Source of the DNA: HKST-UBA85 sp035654775
Lineage (GTDB): Bacteria; Bacteroidota; Bacteroidia; Flavobacteriales; Flavobacteriaceae
DNA length: 51,570 nt
NCBI GenBank assembly: GCA_035654775.1
Contig: DASRWB010000008.1
Location: 1-51,570, forward strand
Direction: 5' to 3'
The notes below the pieces were generated by a model, which was given only the letters and a program-made list of their open reading frames with translations, searched no databases and was not told the DNA's origin. Position numbers and translations under genes: made by a program. Positions 42,650 through 51,435 of this stretch are shown here, one piece after another. How positions within the stretch are numbered: the first letter of the stretch is position 1; each line of letters opens with the position of its first letter.

Positions 42650-45600
42650 TCAATTTTCTTCCTTAGAGGCTTTGAAATTAATGAATTCCGGAGTTAATTT
42701 TTCTTCTTCTGAGGGATTTTTTTCCGGATTTTTTGACTTGTTTTCTTCTTTTTTTGAAGATGTAAACAGTTTTCGAATCAGCTCTTTGAAATTGTCAAAT
42801 TCTACATTATACGAAATACCCAAACCTTGCGTATAACCAATTTCTTCACCAAAATTCCGAATGCTGTTTTCGCGGTTAAATACTTTGGCGGTCAAGGTTC
42901 CTTCTTCGTTTAAAAGAAAATCGATTTGAAAATCTCCGGCGATTACCGTTTCGCTAACCCCGCCAATAGGTACGCCTACTTTGCCGTTAAAAATCACACG
43001 GTCGCTAATTTTTGTTTTTAAGGTAAGTCCCAGTCTATCGCTGGTTTGGTATTCGGGTCGGTTGGTGCCCATTTCATAATTTACGCCTACGCTTCCATCG
43101 CCTAAAATTCCGTTTATCAGCCCGTTGAGTCTTTCGTTGATTGTACCGGTAACGTTAAAAATATCTCCTATTCCTCTGGAAAATGAACCTGTAGTTAACA
43201 GAAACAGTGCCTGATTGTCTCGTTCTTCTTTAGAGCCCAACCGGTATTCCAGTTCAGATTTTACGTCAGAACTTAAGTTTGGAAAGTTAAATCCGAATTC
43301 AGGTTCGGGTTTTTCCAGTTGTCCGGTAAGCAAGATTCTTACATCTACAGGTATATCGCGGGTTATGGGTGTATCCAGTAGCGGCGATGGATTTACCTGT
43401 GTAGAATAAACGGCTTCTATATTGATTCTGGCTTTTAACGGGTCGCCATCCCAGGAAAGCGTACTACCCGGATTTACTTTAAATTCTTTTTGAACAATTC
43501 CTTTGTAAAAGAAATCGTATTGTCCTTCAAAGACGGAAAAGTCTCCATAGATATTAAATTTTCCGTTTGTATTGATGTCTATAAGTAATGCACCTTCGCC
43601 TCTACCGCTTATCTTACTGCCCGATTCTTTGTCTATCACCAGTTCTATTTGGGCATCTTTAGTAATATCGAGGTCAAAAAACAACCCTAACCCGGTAATT
43701 TCTTTCAGTTGGATGTCTTCGCCTTTTATGCGGGCTACTTTTTCTTCAGGACTTAAAAATTTTATAAAGGTATTGTCACCAAAGGATTCAGAGTCGTTTA
43801 GAGGAATTTTAAAATTGGTGCCTTGTTTGGTTTCGGCATCTACTTCAATAAACAGGTTTGATGTTGGTCCGGCAATACTTGCTGTACCGCCAATAAATCC
43901 GGTACCGAAGTATAAGGCATCATCCGTTTCTTTGGTGTTGAGTACTAAAAAGCGCGGTGTACTGAGCTGTAAATCCAGATTCCAATTAGAGAAGTTCGTA
44001 TGTGATATCGTTCCGTCAAGAATTCCTTTGGAATTGAATGCAGTGTCAATAATGTTAACCTTATCCAGATTAAATTGCTGATTGGTAAGTGAAATTTTAG
44101 AATTTTCTTCAAATTGTAAATCCACGTTTAAATAAGGGATTAATAAACCGGATTGCGTAAGGCGTAAATTTCCGGAAATGTCGGGTTGATTTAAATTGCC
44201 GGTTACCGACACTTTACCACTGGTAAAACCTCGAATATTATTGATTACGTCTTCACCCAAAGGGTTGAGTGGTGCCAGGTTGAAGTCGTTAAAATCCAGA
44301 GCTACGTCAATACTTGAAGACGCACCGGAAACATTGATATCGCCGGTGGCTCTAAACGATGGAATTTCTTCGTCTTTAATCGTGACATCTACGTTGTAGT
44401 TGGTAAGCGATTCGTTTCCTTTTATATTTGCCTTAAAAGCGCCCAGCAGGGTATTGTTTACCTTAAAGTTATCTATCGTTATCAGCGAGTTTGGCAGGTA
44501 GGTTCCGTTTTGTTGTAAAATATCCAGTTTGCCGTTTACTTTACCGGTAAGTTTAAGGCTGTCCAGTCTTGGTGTTATTTTTTCTAAATCTACATTATTG
44601 AAGTTCAGTTTGATGTCTTTGTAGGTAGAGTCGCGCAATTCGCCTAACAGTTCTATGCGCTCGTCCTGATGTGTCATTGCTATTTTTTCAATAGCAAAGG
44701 CTTTAAAATACTTATCAAAGGTAACTTTGTGCAGCGAATCTTTAGCTTGATTGAATACCCAAGTGTTGTCTCTAAAGGTAATGTCTGAGGTTTTAAGTCC
44801 TACGACCGATTTGTTTTCAGGGTTTATGGTATGGTAAAGGTTTAAATTGAAAGCGTCTTTATTGTTTTTACCGCCATTGAATTCGGTTCTAACAAACAAG
44901 GTATCGTTTAGGGTAATGTTTACCAGATTTAGCTTGGATACGTTGTAGTATTTTGTGGCAATACTATCGATTTCCACAGTGGTGTTAAATAGCGGATTGT
45001 CGTTATCTACCTGAAGTTGTACTTCTTTTGCAAAATAATCAAACAGTTTTATTTCGGGCGATTTGAAATTTAGCACAAAGGCTTTTTCGTTATTTTCTAT
45101 TCGGCCGCGGATGTAGGTATTTGGTGCCAATTCTATTTCCGGGTAAAATACATCCACAATTTTGTTGTAAATGTTGAAGTTGAAGTTGATGAACTGGTTT
45201 TTTGAAATTTTGTAAGGCTTGTAATTTGTGTACAAACTGCCTAAGGAGTTTTCGATAAGCTTTCCAATTTCTTCAAGCTTGAATATACCGGTAATTTTTC
45301 CTTGAATGATATCCGGCGAGTTTATGTCTATGGTTCTGATATCGCTGTCAAAAGTAGAAGTTATCTTAAAGTCTTTGAACAGGTAGGTATCGTTTTGGTT
45401 TCGGTATTCGGTGTTTTTAAAGGTTATGGTTCCTAAAGCGTCATTTACCGAAGTGCCGGTCATTTTCATGTCGACTATTCCTTTAAAATAGGCAATACTG
45501 TCGTTTGTCACAAAATTAAGTTCACGCAGGTTTGCGTGTGATACGTCAGCAACAAAGTCAAACCGGTAAATTTCTTCTGAAAAATCGGCCAGACCGTTAA

Positions 45601-47086
45601 AGTCCAATTTGAAGTTTTCATCATCGGCTATTAAAATTCCGTTGTATATTTTATTTTTTAAAGTTCCCGAAACATCAATATTGTGGTAGGCATACTTATT
45701 ATAGGTAAGCGACGTAATTACACCATGCAGGTTGGTGTTGATTTTTTCCAGCGTAAAGCCTTTTCCATCTACATCTACATTGAGTGAAGTTTCTTCTATT
45801 TTTGGGTCTCCAAGAATAGCTCCCAAATCAAAATCGGTAAATACTACATTTCCTTTGTAGGAAGCATTATCGATATCGTTAATTTTTTGAAGCCTGAGGT
45901 TTGAATCTATTTTGCCTAATTCGGTGTTAATTTTTAAATCTGCGTCAATATCCCTGGCGGTAAGATGTGATTTTCCTACAATGGTAAAATTCCCGAGTTT
46001 ATCAAATACAGATGGAATAGATTCTCCCAAGACGTTGGGCAGCAAGTTTTTTAAATCCTGATAATTGGACGACAAATTGGTAAACGTGGCGTCCATTTCA
46101 AAGTTGTTTTCTTCTTTACTAAACAGATTGACAAAGGTAATATCGCCGTTTATTCTGGAACGTGAGCTGGTGGTTAGGTTTAAATTTGAAGCGGTTAAGT
46201 TGTTTAGCGTTCCGGAAAGCTGCACACTAAACAAGGCGCGCTGATTGAAACCAAATTCATTGTAAAACGTGTTGAGTTCATTCAGTGCCACATTTGCCGT
46301 ATTGAATGTAGCTTCCAGCATCACTTTATCTGTAAAATACTGAAGGTCTTCTCTATTGTAAGTAAATTTCAAATTCCCTTCTACTTTCGAGCTTTTGGTG
46401 TTGATTTCCAGAGCATCAAAAGTCATGTAAGCCGGCGTATAGGTAAAATTAGTCGCAAGGTTTTTCATCTCCAATCCACGACTATCCGTAAAAGCCATGG
46501 TGTTTATTCGGGTACTGACATCGCTTCCGTGGATTAAAAAATTGGTGGTATTGATGTTGATGTCTTTAAACGCTAACAGTTTCGGCGTTGTTTTATTTTC
46601 ATTTATCATCCGGAAAGTACCGCCATAAATAGACAAATCGCTGGACGAAAGTAAAAAATCACTTTTTTCATCCCGCGGTTTATCGTCGTCAAATTTAGCC
46701 ACAAAAACATCCAGATTGGTATTTTCCTCGCCTTTATAGGTTTTAATAGTAAACGTTAACCCTTCAATATCAATGTCGCCAAAAGTAAACTTTCCGTTGT
46801 ATATTTTTCTGAAGTTTAATATAGAAGTATTCAGTTCAAGAATATGAATAAGCGTGTCTTTTTTATAATCTTCAATGTAAATGTTTTTTAAGGCAACATC
46901 TCCGTTTAGTTTAAGTCCAAGGCCACCTACATTGATATTGGTATTGAATTCCTTATTAATTTCTTGGGTGGCGTATTTGCCCAGTTTATTTTGAACGGCG
47001 GGAATAGAAAACACCAACACCAGAATGATGAATAGCAGCAGCAAAATACCTGCCAGTTTATACGCTATTTTAAAAGCTTTTTTAAT
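42650..47086 (-). CDS. tamB: TamB/DUF490 translocation and assembly protein
   Basis: A 1,478-residue protein with an N-terminal membrane helix and a very long, repetitive beta-strand body. The body begins AsmA-like (GGLGLKLNGDVALKNIYIEDY) and ends in a DUF490/TamB domain at about 1,080-1,430 (GALLIDINTNGKFNIYGDFSVFEGQYDFFYKG). TamB-type proteins span the periplasm and help outer-membrane protein or lipid transport. The frame has no ATG near its start: TTG at 47044 would cut the helix, while ATT at 47086 yields the natural basic leader KKAFKIAYKLAGILLLL. CTG at 47056 is another option. The tail is Lys/Glu rich. Confidence 0.88.
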   Translation of the reverse strand: MKKAFKIAYKLAGILLLLFIILVLVFSIPAVQNKLGKYATQEINKEFNTNINVGGLGLKLNGDVALKNIYIEDYKKDTLIHILELNTSILNFRKIYNGKFTFGDIDIEGLTFTIKTYKGEENTNLDVFVAKFDDDKPRDEKSDFLLSSSDLSIYGGTFRMINENKTTPKLLAFKDININTTNFLIHGSDVSTRINTMAFTDSRGLEMKNLATNFTYTPAYMTFDALEINTKSSKVEGNLKFTYNREDLQYFTDKVMLEATFNTANVALNELNTFYNEFGFNQRALFSVQLSGTLNNLTASNLNLTTSSRSRINGDITFVNLFSKEENNFEMDATFTNLSSNYQDLKNLLPNVLGESIPSVFDKLGNFTIVGKSHLTARDIDADLKINTELGKIDSNLRLQKINDIDNASYKGNVVFTDFDLGAILGDPKIEETSLNVDVDGKGFTLEKINTNLHGVITSLTYNKYAYHNIDVSGTLKNKIYNGILIADDENFKLDFNGLADFSEEIYRFDFVADVSHANLRELNFVTNDSIAYFKGIVDMKMTGTSVNDALGTITFKNTEYRNQNDTYLFKDFKITSTFDSDIRTIDINSPDIIQGKITGIFKLEEIGKLIENSLGSLYTNYKPYKISKNQFINFNFNIYNKIVDVFYPEIELAPNTYIRGRIENNEKAFVLNFKSPEIKLFDYFAKEVQLQVDNDNPLFNTTVEIDSIATKYYNVSKLNLVNITLNDTLFVRTEFNGGKNNKDAFNLNLYHTINPENKSVVGLKTSDITFRDNTWVFNQAKDSLHKVTFDKYFKAFAIEKIAMTHQDERIELLGELRDSTYKDIKLNFNNVDLEKITPRLDSLKLTGKVNGKLDILQQNGTYLPNSLITIDNFKVNNTLLGAFKANIKGNESLTNYNVDVTIKDEEIPSFRATGDINVSGASSSIDVALDFNDFNLAPLNPLGEDVINNIRGFTSGKVSVTGNLNQPDISGNLRLTQSGLLIPYLNVDLQFEENSKISLTNQQFNLDKVNIIDTAFNSKGILDGTISHTNFSNWNLDLQLSTPRFLVLNTKETDDALYFGTGFIGGTASIAGPTSNLFIEVDAETKQGTNFKIPLNDSESFGDNTFIKFLSPEEKVARIKGEDIQLKEITGLGLFFDLDITKDAQIELVIDKESGSKISGRGEGALLIDINTNGKFNIYGDFSVFEGQYDFFYKGIVQKEFKVNPGSTLSWDGDPLKARINIEAVYSTQVNPSPLLDTPITRDIPVDVRILLTGQLEKPEPEFGFNFPNLSSDVKSELEYRLGSKEERDNQALFLLTTGSFSRGIGDIFNVTGTINERLNGLINGILGDGSVGVNYEMGTNRPEYQTSDRLGLTLKTKISDRVIFNGKVGVPIGGVSETVIAGDFQIDFLLNEEGTLTAKVFNRENSIRNFGEEIGYTQGLGISYNVEFDNFKELIRKLFTSSKKEENKSKNPEKNPSEEEKLTPEFINFKASKEEN

Positions 47087-47121
47087 AGACGCTTAAATTT
47101 AAAATTTTATTAGGAAAAACC

Positions 47122-47129
47122 TACTTTTG
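47122..47129 (+). promoter_or_regulatory. Bacteroidota -7 box upstream of tsaD
   Basis: TACTTTTG matches TAnnTTTG, 67 bases upstream of the ATG at 47197, in the gap divergent from tamB. No -33 TTG is evident. A 5-codon frame (47179-47196) lies in the leader. Confidence 0.4.
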
Positions 47130-47196
47130 TACTTTGAAAACTTTCTACGGAGTTTAGCCATTCAAAATTAACAATTATTATGCCTAAATACAGTTA

Positions 47197-48219
47197 ATGC
47201 AATCAGAAAATATTTACATTCTTGCAATTGAGTCTTCTTGTGACGATACGGCAGCCGCTGTACTTCACAACGGAAAGGTGCTGAGCAATGTTGTAGCCGG
47301 TCAGGATGTGCATAAAAATTACGGCGGTGTTGTTCCGGAACTGGCTTCCCGAGCGCATCAGCAGCATATTGTTCCGGTGGTGCATGAAGCCTTAAAAAAA
47401 GCCGGAATAGACAAAAGTAAACTTAGCGCTATTGCCTTTACGCGCGGTCCGGGATTAATGGGCTCGCTTCTGGTAGGCACCTCGTTTGCCAAGTCGTTGG
47501 CAATGGGACTTACTATTCCTTTGATAGAAGTACATCATATGCAAGCACATATTTTAGCCCATTTTATAGATGAACCCGGATTTGAAAAACCCGAGTTTCC
47601 GTTTCTGGCCATGACCATTTCCGGCGGGCATACACAAATTGTAAAAGTCAATCATTACTTTGACATGGAAATTCTGGGAGAAACTATTGATGATGCCGTA
47701 GGCGAAGCCTTTGATAAAAGCGGAAAAATTCTAGGCTTGGGCTATCCTGCCGGACCGGAAATAGACAAGCTTGCCAAGCAAGGCAATCCCAAAGCCTTTA
47801 CCTTTACCAAACCTAAAGTAAACGGATTAAATTTCAGTTTCTCAGGGTTAAAAACCGGTATTCTGTACTTTATTCAAAAGGAAACCCAAAAAAATCCGGA
47901 CTTTATAACCGAACATCTAGCCGATCTTTGCGCTTCGATTCAATATACCATTGTTGCGATATTAATGGACAAATTAAAAGCCGCCAGTAAACAAACCCAA
48001 ATTAAACGAATTGCTATTGGCGGTGGTGTATCTGCCAATTCCGGAATACGCGATGCCCTACAAAATGCAAGGCAAAAATACGGATGGAAAACCTATGTTC
48101 CAAAATTTGAATACACTACCGATAACGCGGCCATGATAGCCATGGTAGGCTATTTGAAATATCTTGAAAACGATTTTACGCAACACCATGTAGTGGCCTC
48201 GGCCAGGCTTAAATTTTAA
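47197..48219 (+). CDS. tsaD: tRNA N6-threonylcarbamoyladenosine synthase subunit TsaD
   Basis: The 340-residue ASKHA-fold enzyme transfers the threonylcarbamoyl group to A37 of ANN-decoding tRNAs, with TsaB and TsaE. Motifs are LAIESSCDDTAAAV, the metal-binding HHMQAH (with downstream H and ISGGHTQ), ETIDDAVGEAFDK, and GLNFSFSGLKT, with IAIGGGVSANSGIRDAL towards the end. Length and order are normal. Divergent from tamB and followed by the parvulin gene after 91 bases. Confidence 0.97.
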   Translation: MQSENIYILAIESSCDDTAAAVLHNGKVLSNVVAGQDVHKNYGGVVPELASRAHQQHIVPVVHEALKKAGIDKSKLSAIAFTRGPGLMGSLLVGTSFAKSLAMGLTIPLIEVHHMQAHILAHFIDEPGFEKPEFPFLAMTISGGHTQIVKVNHYFDMEILGETIDDAVGEAFDKSGKILGLGYPAGPEIDKLAKQGNPKAFTFTKPKVNGLNFSFSGLKTGILYFIQKETQKNPDFITEHLADLCASIQYTIVAILMDKLKAASKQTQIKRIAIGGGVSANSGIRDALQNARQKYGWKTYVPKFEYTTDNAAMIAMVGYLKYLENDFTQHHVVASARLKF

Positions 48220-48310
48220 ATTGTTGAAAACCCTGTTAATAACCAAAACGGCTTACGTCTGAGGTATTTGTTTTTTTATTTTTTTTGTGTACTAATCAAT
48301 TTTTATTTTT

Positions 48311-48940
48311 ATGAAATATTATATAGCCCTATGCGGTTTGTTAAGCAGCGGCTTCCTTTTTGCTCAACAAAGTGTTGAAACACAGTTAGACTCACTTACC
48401 AGCGAAGAAACAGCGGTTACCTATATTAAAGAAAACAGCCATTTGAAAGGAAAAATACTGACCTTTAACGAAGCCAAACACAAATCGTCGTTGGCCCGCG
48501 AACTTCTTGATAAAGGAGTTGGCGGAAAGCTTGTCACCAGAAACGATTATGAAAAAGTGTATTACAAGGTAATGGAAGTTTATCACCAAACCCATTACAG
48601 GGCAAGCATTGTTTATTTTGACACTCAAAAAATGCAACCTGCCGAAGTCACGGCCTTACAAAACAAAATTGTTACCAAATATCAAGAGGGCAAACCTTTT
48701 AGTTTTCTGGCCAAACAATACTCTATGCATCATACCGCCAAACAAGGTGGCGATTTAGGCTGGTTTACCGAAGGTACTTACGACCCGTTTTTGGAAAATG
48801 AAATCCTTGTACATGCAAGCCAAACAGATGCTCTTTTTACAGCACAAAACGGAAACAGCTACTATATTATACTTATTACCCACAGTCCGCTTGAAATCAA
48901 AGAACTTAAAGTATTAAAAATCGTTGAACCCATAAACTGA
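48311..48940 (+). CDS. Exported parvulin-type peptidyl-prolyl isomerase
   Basis: The 209-residue protein has a signal peptide (1-18, ending FLFAQ). A helical segment follows, then a PpiC/rotamase domain at about 95-195: YRASIVYFDTQ, FSFLAKQYSMHHTAKQGGDLGWFTEG and YIILITHS. Such proteins catalyse prolyl isomerisation or act as chaperones for periplasmic and outer-membrane proteins. It overlaps the rsmE start (stop TGA and ATG share one base), so translation is probably coupled. Confidence 0.85.
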   Translation: MKYYIALCGLLSSGFLFAQQSVETQLDSLTSEETAVTYIKENSHLKGKILTFNEAKHKSSLARELLDKGVGGKLVTRNDYEKVYYKVMEVYHQTHYRASIVYFDTQKMQPAEVTALQNKIVTKYQEGKPFSFLAKQYSMHHTAKQGGDLGWFTEGTYDPFLENEILVHASQTDALFTAQNGNSYYIILITHSPLEIKELKVLKIVEPIN

Positions 48941-49641
48941 TGTCTCTATTTTTACAACAAGAACTCAACGAAACCAGTGCCCAATGTGTATTTGATAAAA
49001 TGGAGAGCAAACACATTGTAAAAGTTCTCAGAAAAACGACCGGTGATCTTTTACAGATAACCAACGGTAAGGGATGGCTTTTTGAAGCCGTGATAATAGA
49101 AGCCAATGCCGGAAACTGTATCGCGCGTATAGAAAGGAAAAAACACTTCCCTGAACCCGACTATAAACTTCACCTGGCCGTTGCGCCAACCAAAATGAAC
49201 GACAGGTACGAATGGTTTCTGGAAAAAGCTACCGAAATAGGTATAAGCAGCATCATACCTATACGTTGCGAGCACAGTGAGCGTAAGGTCATAAAACCGG
49301 AGCGTTATGAGAAAATAATTCTATCGGCAGTAAAGCAGTCGCAGCAGTATTATTTGCCTGAACTCAAGCCTTTACTAACCTTTGAGGAATACTTGACAAA
49401 AGCGCAAGGGCAAAAATACATAGCACATTGTGAAAACACGCCAAAAAACACCTTAAAAGAAGTCCTTACACCCGGCACCGAAACCACTATATTTATTGGT
49501 CCGGAAGGCGACTTTTCTGTTAAAGAAATACAAATGGCTTTGCAGCATGGGTGTATTCCGGTATCTTTGGGAAACCACAGATTACGAACCGAAACCGCAG
49601 CTGTGGTAGCTTGCCATAGTGTAGCCTTTATAAATGCGTAA
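48940..49641 (+). CDS. rsmE: 16S rRNA m3U1498 methyltransferase RsmE
   Basis: The 233-residue SPOUT enzyme methylates N3 of U1498 in 16S rRNA. It has an N-terminal PUA-like domain (1-70: KHIVKVLRKTTGDLLQITNGKG) and the C-terminal trefoil knot: FIGPEGDFSVKEI and VSLGNHRLRTETAAVVA, which bind SAM. KMNDRYEWFLEKATEIG and PIRCEHSER also match RsmE. It overlaps the DUF4159 gene by 8 bases downstream and the PPIase gene by one base upstream. Confidence 0.95.
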   Translation: MSLFLQQELNETSAQCVFDKMESKHIVKVLRKTTGDLLQITNGKGWLFEAVIIEANAGNCIARIERKKHFPEPDYKLHLAVAPTKMNDRYEWFLEKATEIGISSIIPIRCEHSERKVIKPERYEKIILSAVKQSQQYYLPELKPLLTFEEYLTKAQGQKYIAHCENTPKNTLKEVLTPGTETTIFIGPEGDFSVKEIQMALQHGCIPVSLGNHRLRTETAAVVACHSVAFINA

Positions 49642-50287
49642 CATGACTAAAACCACACTTTTTATATTCACTTTATTATTTGGAATTACTGTACAGGCAC
49701 AAGATATTGCCTTGCTAAAGTATAAAGGCGGCGGCGACTGGTACAGCAACCCGACAGCGTTACCTAATTTGATAGCTTTTTGCAACAACACTATAAACAC
49801 AAAACTAAACCCTAAACCGATAACCGTTGAACCCGGCAGCATCGATATTTTTCAATATCCATTTCTACACATGACCGGTCACGGTAATGTATTTTTTACC
49901 GAAGAAGACGCACTGAATTTGCGCAATTACTTAATCTCCGGTGGTTTTTTACACATAGACGACAACTACGGCATGCAACCCTTTTTGGTGAACGAACTGA
50001 AAAAGATTTTTCCGGACCGAGAGCTAGAAGAACTTCCGGCTTCTCACCCAATATTTTCGATGGCATTTTCCTTTCCTGACGGATTGCCCAAGATACACGA
50101 ACACGACGGAAAACGACCGCAGGCCTTTGGCATTACCATTGAAGGCCGTTTGGTTTTACTTTTTACCTATGAAAGTGATTTGGGTGACGGCTGGGAAAAC
50201 CCCGAAGTCCATAACGACCCCGAAGATGTACGCCTAAAAGCGCTTCAAATGGGTGCAAACATCATTAAATACGCTTTTGAAAGTTAA
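49634..50287 (+). CDS. Exported DUF4159 protein
   Basis: The 217-residue protein has a signal peptide (1-22, ending TVQAQ) and a DUF4159 domain filling the rest: LLKYKGGGDWYSNPTALPNLIAFCNN, FLHMTGHGNVFFTEEDALNLRNYLISGGFLHIDDNYG, and a C-terminal VLLFTYESDLGDGWENPEVHNDP segment. Relatives look like truncated glutamine-amidotransferase folds from aerotolerance-type proteins. No catalytic Cys in a GCN motif is evident, so binding rather than catalysis may be the role. A second Met (codon 4, 49643) could be the start. Confidence 0.82.
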   Translation: MRNMTKTTLFIFTLLFGITVQAQDIALLKYKGGGDWYSNPTALPNLIAFCNNTINTKLNPKPITVEPGSIDIFQYPFLHMTGHGNVFFTEEDALNLRNYLISGGFLHIDDNYGMQPFLVNELKKIFPDRELEELPASHPIFSMAFSFPDGLPKIHEHDGKRPQAFGITIEGRLVLLFTYESDLGDGWENPEVHNDPEDVRLKALQMGANIIKYAFES

Positions 50288-50292
50288 TTTTG
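50285..50292 (+). promoter_or_regulatory. Bacteroidota -7 box for AI-2E-family gene
   Basis: TAATTTTG matches TAnnTTTG and overlaps the DUF4159 stop codon, 47 bases before the ATG at 50340. No -33 TTG at standard spacing was found. Confidence 0.35.
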
Positions 50293-50339
50293 CAGGCATT
50301 CTTTTAAGTTTATTTTCAATCAATATGTATCTTTAGCCT

Positions 50340-51428
50340 ATGAATGCAAATACCCTTACCCATGCCATTTTAAAAGCCGTAGCTATACTTACCGGAATAG
50401 TTGTTTTGCTTTGGTTTTTGTACGAAATACAAGCCGTGGTTATTTATATCGTCATTGCAGCGGTTATTTCCCTGATTGGCAGACCCATGGTGTTGTTTTT
50501 GCGAAGAAGACTAAAATTCAGTAATACGGTTGCGGTTATTACCACCATGTTCTTTTTTGCGGGTTTACTTTTAGGGTTAGTCCTGTTATTTATTCCTTTG
50601 GTTATTGAGCAAGGCCACAACTTAGCCTTACTGGACATCAACCAGTTGCAGTTAAATATTGAAAACTTATATAGAGAAACGCTCCGTTATTTGGAAGTAC
50701 ATAATATCAACCTTAAAAACTCTTTAAAAGAATGGGATATCCTCTCGATGTTTAACTTTTCGGCGATTCCCAACTTTTTAAATGCTTTGGTTAGCGGATT
50801 AGGGAGTTTTAGTATTGGTGTAGCCTCAGTGTTGTTTATTTCTTTTTTCTTTTTAAAAGACAGTAAACTTTTTGAAAATGCGCTGTTAACACTGATTCCA
50901 AAACAAAAAGAATCGCGATGGAAGTCTTCAAGTTTAAAAATAAAAGACCTACTGTCCAGATACTTTGTGGGATTGATTTTGCAAATATTCATTCTGTTTG
51001 TGATTTACTCCATTGGTTTGTCCATTGTGGGTGTAAACAATGCCATTGTCATTGCTTTTTTATGTGCTTTGCTTAATGTTATTCCCTATGTTGGTCCAAT
51101 TATAGCTGCATTTTTGATGCTTACCCTTACCATGACCAGTAATTTGGGCGCAAGTTTTAGCGAGGTTATTCTCCCTAAAGCCATGTGGGTACTTGTAGTA
51201 CTTATCATCGGGCAGTTGATTGACAACTTTTTAAGTCAGCCTATTATCTTTTCAAAAAGTGTAAAATCGCATCCGCTGGAAATCTTCTTAATTATTCTGA
51301 TTGCCGGTATTTTGTTTGGAATCGTTGGGCTTATTGTAGCGGTTCCGGCATACACGACTATCAAAGTTGTTTTACAAGCCTTTTTATCGGAAAACAGAAT
51401 TGTAAAAAAACTCACCAAAAACTTGTAG
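50340..51428 (+). CDS. AI-2E family membrane transporter (PerM-like)
   Basis: The 362-residue protein has about eight membrane helices. Paired helices fill the first 90 residues (VVLLWFLYEIQAVVIYIVIAAVISLIGRP). A soluble middle holds LEVHNINLKNSLKEW. The conserved C-terminal block includes NVIPYVGPIIAAFLM, LIIGQLIDNFLSQPIIFSKSVKSHPLEIFLI, and AVPAYTTIKVVLQAF. The family includes TqsA and Na+/H+ antiporter-like members; transport of AI-2 itself is not implied. It precedes the partial methyltransferase gene by 7 bases. Confidence 0.9.
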   Translation: MNANTLTHAILKAVAILTGIVVLLWFLYEIQAVVIYIVIAAVISLIGRPMVLFLRRRLKFSNTVAVITTMFFFAGLLLGLVLLFIPLVIEQGHNLALLDINQLQLNIENLYRETLRYLEVHNINLKNSLKEWDILSMFNFSAIPNFLNALVSGLGSFSIGVASVLFISFFFLKDSKLFENALLTLIPKQKESRWKSSSLKIKDLLSRYFVGLILQIFILFVIYSIGLSIVGVNNAIVIAFLCALLNVIPYVGPIIAAFLMLTLTMTSNLGASFSEVILPKAMWVLVVLIIGQLIDNFLSQPIIFSKSVKSHPLEIFLIILIAGILFGIVGLIVAVPAYTTIKVVLQAFLSENRIVKKLTKNL

Positions 51429-51435
51429 TAATACG

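Noticed and set aside
43572..44081. 169-codon plus-strand frame inside tamB
   Set aside because: Antisense shadow of a long beta-repeat gene; Ser/Pro/Ile-rich with no motif, and the opposite strand has a clear domain protein.
47179..47196. Five-codon frame MPKYS before tsaD
   Set aside because: Too short to support, and no hairpin or codon bias suggests a regulatory leader.
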